Part shown: piece by piece, positions 61,393 to 64,000 of the stretch
Layout of the letters: the number at the start of each line of letters is the position of its first letter
How positions within the stretch are numbered: position 1 is the stretch's first letter
Assembly: GCF_028453695.1 (NCBI RefSeq)
Contig: NC_135773.1
Coordinates: 21,997,782-22,061,781, forward strand
Direction of reading: 5' to 3'
Origin: Augochlora pura
Lineage: Eukaryota; Arthropoda; Insecta; Hymenoptera; Halictidae
DNA: 64,000 bases
Notes under the pieces: generated by a model
Told to the model about the DNA's origin: nothing
Seen by the model: the letters and a program-made list of their open reading frames with translations, nothing else
Database searches by the model: none
Program-made: the position numbers and the translations under genes

Positions 61393-61941
61393 TAAAATTC
61401 ACGCGAACAGTGCAACACTTAAAATCGTCGTGCACCCTATAAGACGACAATCGATCAAAACTCACGAAACAATTAGCCCCTTACATCCGCACCCCCATCA
61501 CAAGAAATACCATATATATTATTATTCCTCCTATTGCCTTATTATTCCTCCTGGGAGACGAATATCGAATCGCAGATAGTCAAAGATAGCGTGCTACATT
61601 TTTCCTCTCGATCTGACGCAGCCGCTGGAGGAAAGCTCGACGGCTCGGCCACTTTAAAATGGTAGCGGGCCCGCCCCATAAATCGGCGACTCGCTGATAT
61701 ACGGTAACCTGCTAAATCCATAGTATCGAGTAATTGACCCGGGGGGAAGGGGGAGGGGTGGAGGGGGAGCACTCTCGATCCGAGGCCGAGCGTGCAAGAA
61801 ATATTCGAGCCGAATTCGGTGCGCCGCGAAGCCGGCAGCTGCCTGGAATATTTCTTCCGGCATCCTCGGCTCACCTAGCCGAATAGGAGGGACGAGCGGA
61901 AGGAAGGCAGGAAGGTGGGCAAGCAGGTGGTAGGTAGGGTA

Positions 61942-62218
61942 CAGTCAGTCCCACAAGTATTCGTACCCTCGTTGCTTATAAGATACTACTACTAGATAAA
62001 TACTAGAAAATTAATATAAAGTGAGAGAGTAAAAGCTACTCTGATATGCGATTTAAAATCAATATATTTTTGTTATTAGTTAATCAATTTCGTTATGATT
62101 TGGTACAAATAATCTTCATTCATAGTAAAAAGTTCATTGCGAAATCTTACACGCGTCTCTTGATTTCAACAGATTTGTCTAATAAGCAACAAGGGTACGA
62201 ATGCTTATGGGACTGACT
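61942..62218. mobile_element. Tc1-like non-autonomous element, both ends present
   Basis: The left end reads CAGTCAGTCCCACAAGTATT then CGTACCCTCGTTGCTTATAA, preceded by TA. The right end is the inverted form: TAATAAGCAACAAGGGTACG, then AATGCTTATGGGACTGACT. The CAGTCAGTCCC...CGTACCC terminus is typical of insect Tc1-family elements (family knowledge). At 277 bp there is no room for a transposase. Confidence 0.8.
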
Positions 62219-62462
62219 TTGGGTCGCCAGTGGTATAGGACGGTCACTGTTCAGACGCTGCATTCGAACTGGCTTTGAAACCGATGCGACGGCTTTGGAG
62301 AAATGATTTTTCATGATTTTTGTCTCCAATGAATTATTCAACTTTTGAACGATTTTATATATTATTTAATTTGATATATATAATATTTTCTTAAATCTTT
62401 AGAAAGAAACGTTAACTGTGGCAGGTTTTATATTGTGGACTGTTATTACGTACTGCGAGGAG

Positions 62463-62651
62463 TAAAATCAATATATTTTTGTTTTCAGTTAATCAATTTT
62501 GTTGTAATTTGGTATAAATAAACTTTATACATGTGTTCGTTCATAGTAAAAAGTTCATTGCAAAATCTTACACGCGTTCCTGGATTTCAACAAATTTCTC
62601 TAATAAGCAATGATACATTCTCGAGGGCACGAATACTTCTGGGACTGACTG
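62463..62651. mobile_element. Tc1-like element, left-truncated second copy
   Basis: Homology to the first copy starts at TAAAATCAATATATTTTTGT and runs through AAGTTCATTGCAAAATCTTA to the right end GGCACGAATACTTC, TGGGACTGACTG followed by TA. The left terminal repeat is missing. Confidence 0.75.
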
Positions 62652-63438
62652 TAGGCAGGCACAGGGGCTGGCTAACTGCAGATTCGTTTCGATATCCGAC
62701 ACGTGCGCGTAGAGCCGCGCTCTGAACCCCCCACCTCCCATGGATTATGCAAGGCGGAGGATGCGGAGCCTCCGAAGTCCGTGCCTCCGCGTCCACGTAC
62801 TTGCGGCGATAAGTTGAATTCCGGAGGTTCCCCGGCCCCGGAACCGGAACTAATTTACAAGCGGGCCGATCTGTAGCACTCGAGCCATTAATTGCCATAA
62901 TCTGATCGCAAGCAATCAATCGTGTCTCAGCGAGGTTTGCCGGGGCCCCCGAACGCCCGCCTATACACTCGGGCTCGTCTTCCTCGACGGATCAATGTGC
63001 TACAATTACGCGATTGTGTCTCTCGGTTGCACACCACCACCCCCACCCACCGCCCCCGCTCATCGCGCGGCATTGTCTCCTTGGTTATTACATTCGTGTT
63101 ACATGCTTATATATCCCAGCTCCGAATTTCGCCTGTAATTACCTCGATCATCGTCGCCTATAGACTAAATACGTGTTACGCGGCCGAGCTATAATTAATT
63201 TGTTATCGACTGCTCGACCGGCAGGCTCGCCGCGGCCAGTCCGACGGCCGGATCGGACCATCAACCCGTACGCATCGTCGCACCGGTTGTTATCAACGTG
63301 TCGCGAACAATGGAAAAGCCGGCGAGCTGTAAGAGTACAGTTTTCTGTCGCGCGGAGTATAGGAAATGAGCGATGGCGATGGAAATTGGTGACTCGTAGC
63401 GCCTTCCGTTTGGGTGAAATAGTTGATGAAGTACTTAA

Positions 63439-63490
63439 CCCTTTGGGTGCCGATAAGCGCTGCGACGTTGAGCGTTTTTAGTGGGCCGTT
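63439..63490. mobile_element. TTAA-ended repeat, left end only
   Basis: It starts CCCTTTGGGTGCCGATAAGC after TTAA (63435-63438). No right end is recognisable before the AT-rich end of the window. Confidence 0.35.
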
Positions 63491-63735
63491 TATTATAACT
63501 TTTATTAACACTTTTTATTATAAAGCGGATGGTGGATTGTCAAATTATAAAATGCTAGTACGATGATTTAGATCTTTGTTTCTTTCTGCCGCGAACGATG
63601 CAACGTTTATTCTATTAAAAAATGAATCCCGCCACGTGTTATTAAAAGATAACATTTCCATACCGCAAACAAGCCTTCAAGCTTGTAAAAATAAAAGATT
63701 CACGATTTAATATTCGTTAACTTAATATTTAAAAA

Positions 63736-63870
63736 TTCCTCCAGTGACAGACTTTGTAATTTTGTACAAAATTTTATTTCGCTAGATTTTCTAATTTTGT
63801 ACAAAATTTGATTTCGCTAGATTTTCTAATCTTGCACAAAATTTTATTTCGCTAGATTTTATAATTTTGT
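63736..63870. repeat. 38-bp minisatellite, three copies
   Basis: The unit TAATTTTGTACAAAATTTTA then TTTCGCTAGATTTTC repeats. TTTTGTACAAAATTTT is itself a near-palindrome. Confidence 0.72.
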
Positions 63871-64000
63871 AGTTTTCTGATCACTATGCTAAAGTACAAC
63901 GTTGCCACTTTCCACGCGCTTGCACCCCTTCAACTGGAATTTAGCGAAACGACACGTATCCTCTATTTTTGGCTCCGCCACGTGCAAAGTTTCATCAAAA

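Larger units (their letters stand above)
29511..64000 (-). other. Upstream nAChR intron and possibly 5' region, no exon recognised
   Basis: Upstream of exon 3 the gene should carry an exon ending in a block like LRLSQLIDV and a first exon with the signal peptide. I could not find either on the minus strand by eye. The 34 kb holds GC-rich islands (31.4-31.9, 33.1-34.8, 36.4-36.9, 37.6-38.4, 40.0-42.1, 43.7-44.6, 47.0-47.8, 48.2-49.0, 50.4-51.1, 54.7-55.6, 56.4-57.2, 57.7-58.7, 59.4-60.2, 62.7-63.4 kb) separated by AT-rich repeats, MITEs and one assembly gap. Some islands could be promoters or first exons, but nothing in the sequence proves it. Confidence 0.4.

Noticed and set aside
60541..61400. 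Repeated hairpins with spacers suggesting a CRISPR array
   Set aside because: The organism is a eukaryote, spacers are themselves repeated, unit spacing is 233 bp and the hairpins have transposon-like ends.
1..64000. tRNA, rRNA or conserved microRNA genes
   Set aside because: Scanning by eye for tRNA B-box-like motifs and common insect microRNA seeds gave nothing convincing; tRNAscan-SE and a miRBase search would settle it.

Overview
The window is one stretch of an insect nuclear genome. The best fit is Hymenoptera (bee or ant). It has vertebrate-like exon/intron structure with very long introns, AT-rich DNA alternating with CpG-rich islands, and abundant GA/CT microsatellites. It also has a dense load of short non-autonomous DNA transposons, and a run of exactly 100 Ns (48134-48233) that is a scaffold gap. 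There is no sign of prokaryotic gene organisation. The order-level call is inference; 'insect' rests mainly on the receptor exons.

Only one gene can be supported. Two exons of a nicotinic acetylcholine receptor (nAChR) alpha-type subunit lie on the minus strand: a 45-bp exon at 29466-29510 and a 110-bp exon at 22076-22185. Both have clean GT/AG splice sites, both introns fall where arthropod nAChR genes usually have them, and they encode contiguous conserved ligand-binding-domain sequence (loop D and loop A). About 7.3 kb of intron separates them. I could not find the preceding exon (expected above 29.5 kb) or the next exon (expected below 22 kb), so most of the window is probably intron or flanking DNA. 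The long open frames in GC-rich islands look like chance: they overlap on both strands, have low-complexity Arg/Ser/Pro-rich composition, and have no recognisable family.

The rest is repeats. (1) Many elements have TTAA target-like ends and termini that read CCCTTTG, CCCTTTCGG or CCCCTTG. They behave as several piggyBac-type MITE families. One is nested inside another (30.0-30.5 kb), and some lie head to tail sharing one TTAA (34.8-35.25 kb). (2) An 80-bp palindromic mariner-like MITE has termini starting TTAGGTTGGAAAC. There are five full copies (two near 10.7 kb, three near 61 kb) and three half copies; the 61-kb copies form a 233-bp tandem duplication inside a minisatellite. (3) A Tc1-like pair lies at 61.9-62.65 kb. 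(4) A four-copy dispersed repeat of about 120-150 bp carries a TATATATACC motif and looks like LTR or promoter debris. (5) There are many AT-rich minisatellites with 17-85 bp units, GA/CT tracts, and homopolymer G runs.

Layout. 1-22 kb is AT-rich sequence with GC islands near 4, 9 and 11-13 kb, the MITEs, and the first 80-bp hairpin pair. 22.1-29.5 kb is the inter-exon intron with copies of the four-copy repeat. 29.5-48.1 kb is upstream DNA with the nested MITE, the long GA/CT tracts and a 31-bp-arm inverted repeat. 48.2-64 kb lies past the gap and holds more MITEs, the 61-kb hairpin array and the Tc1-like pair.
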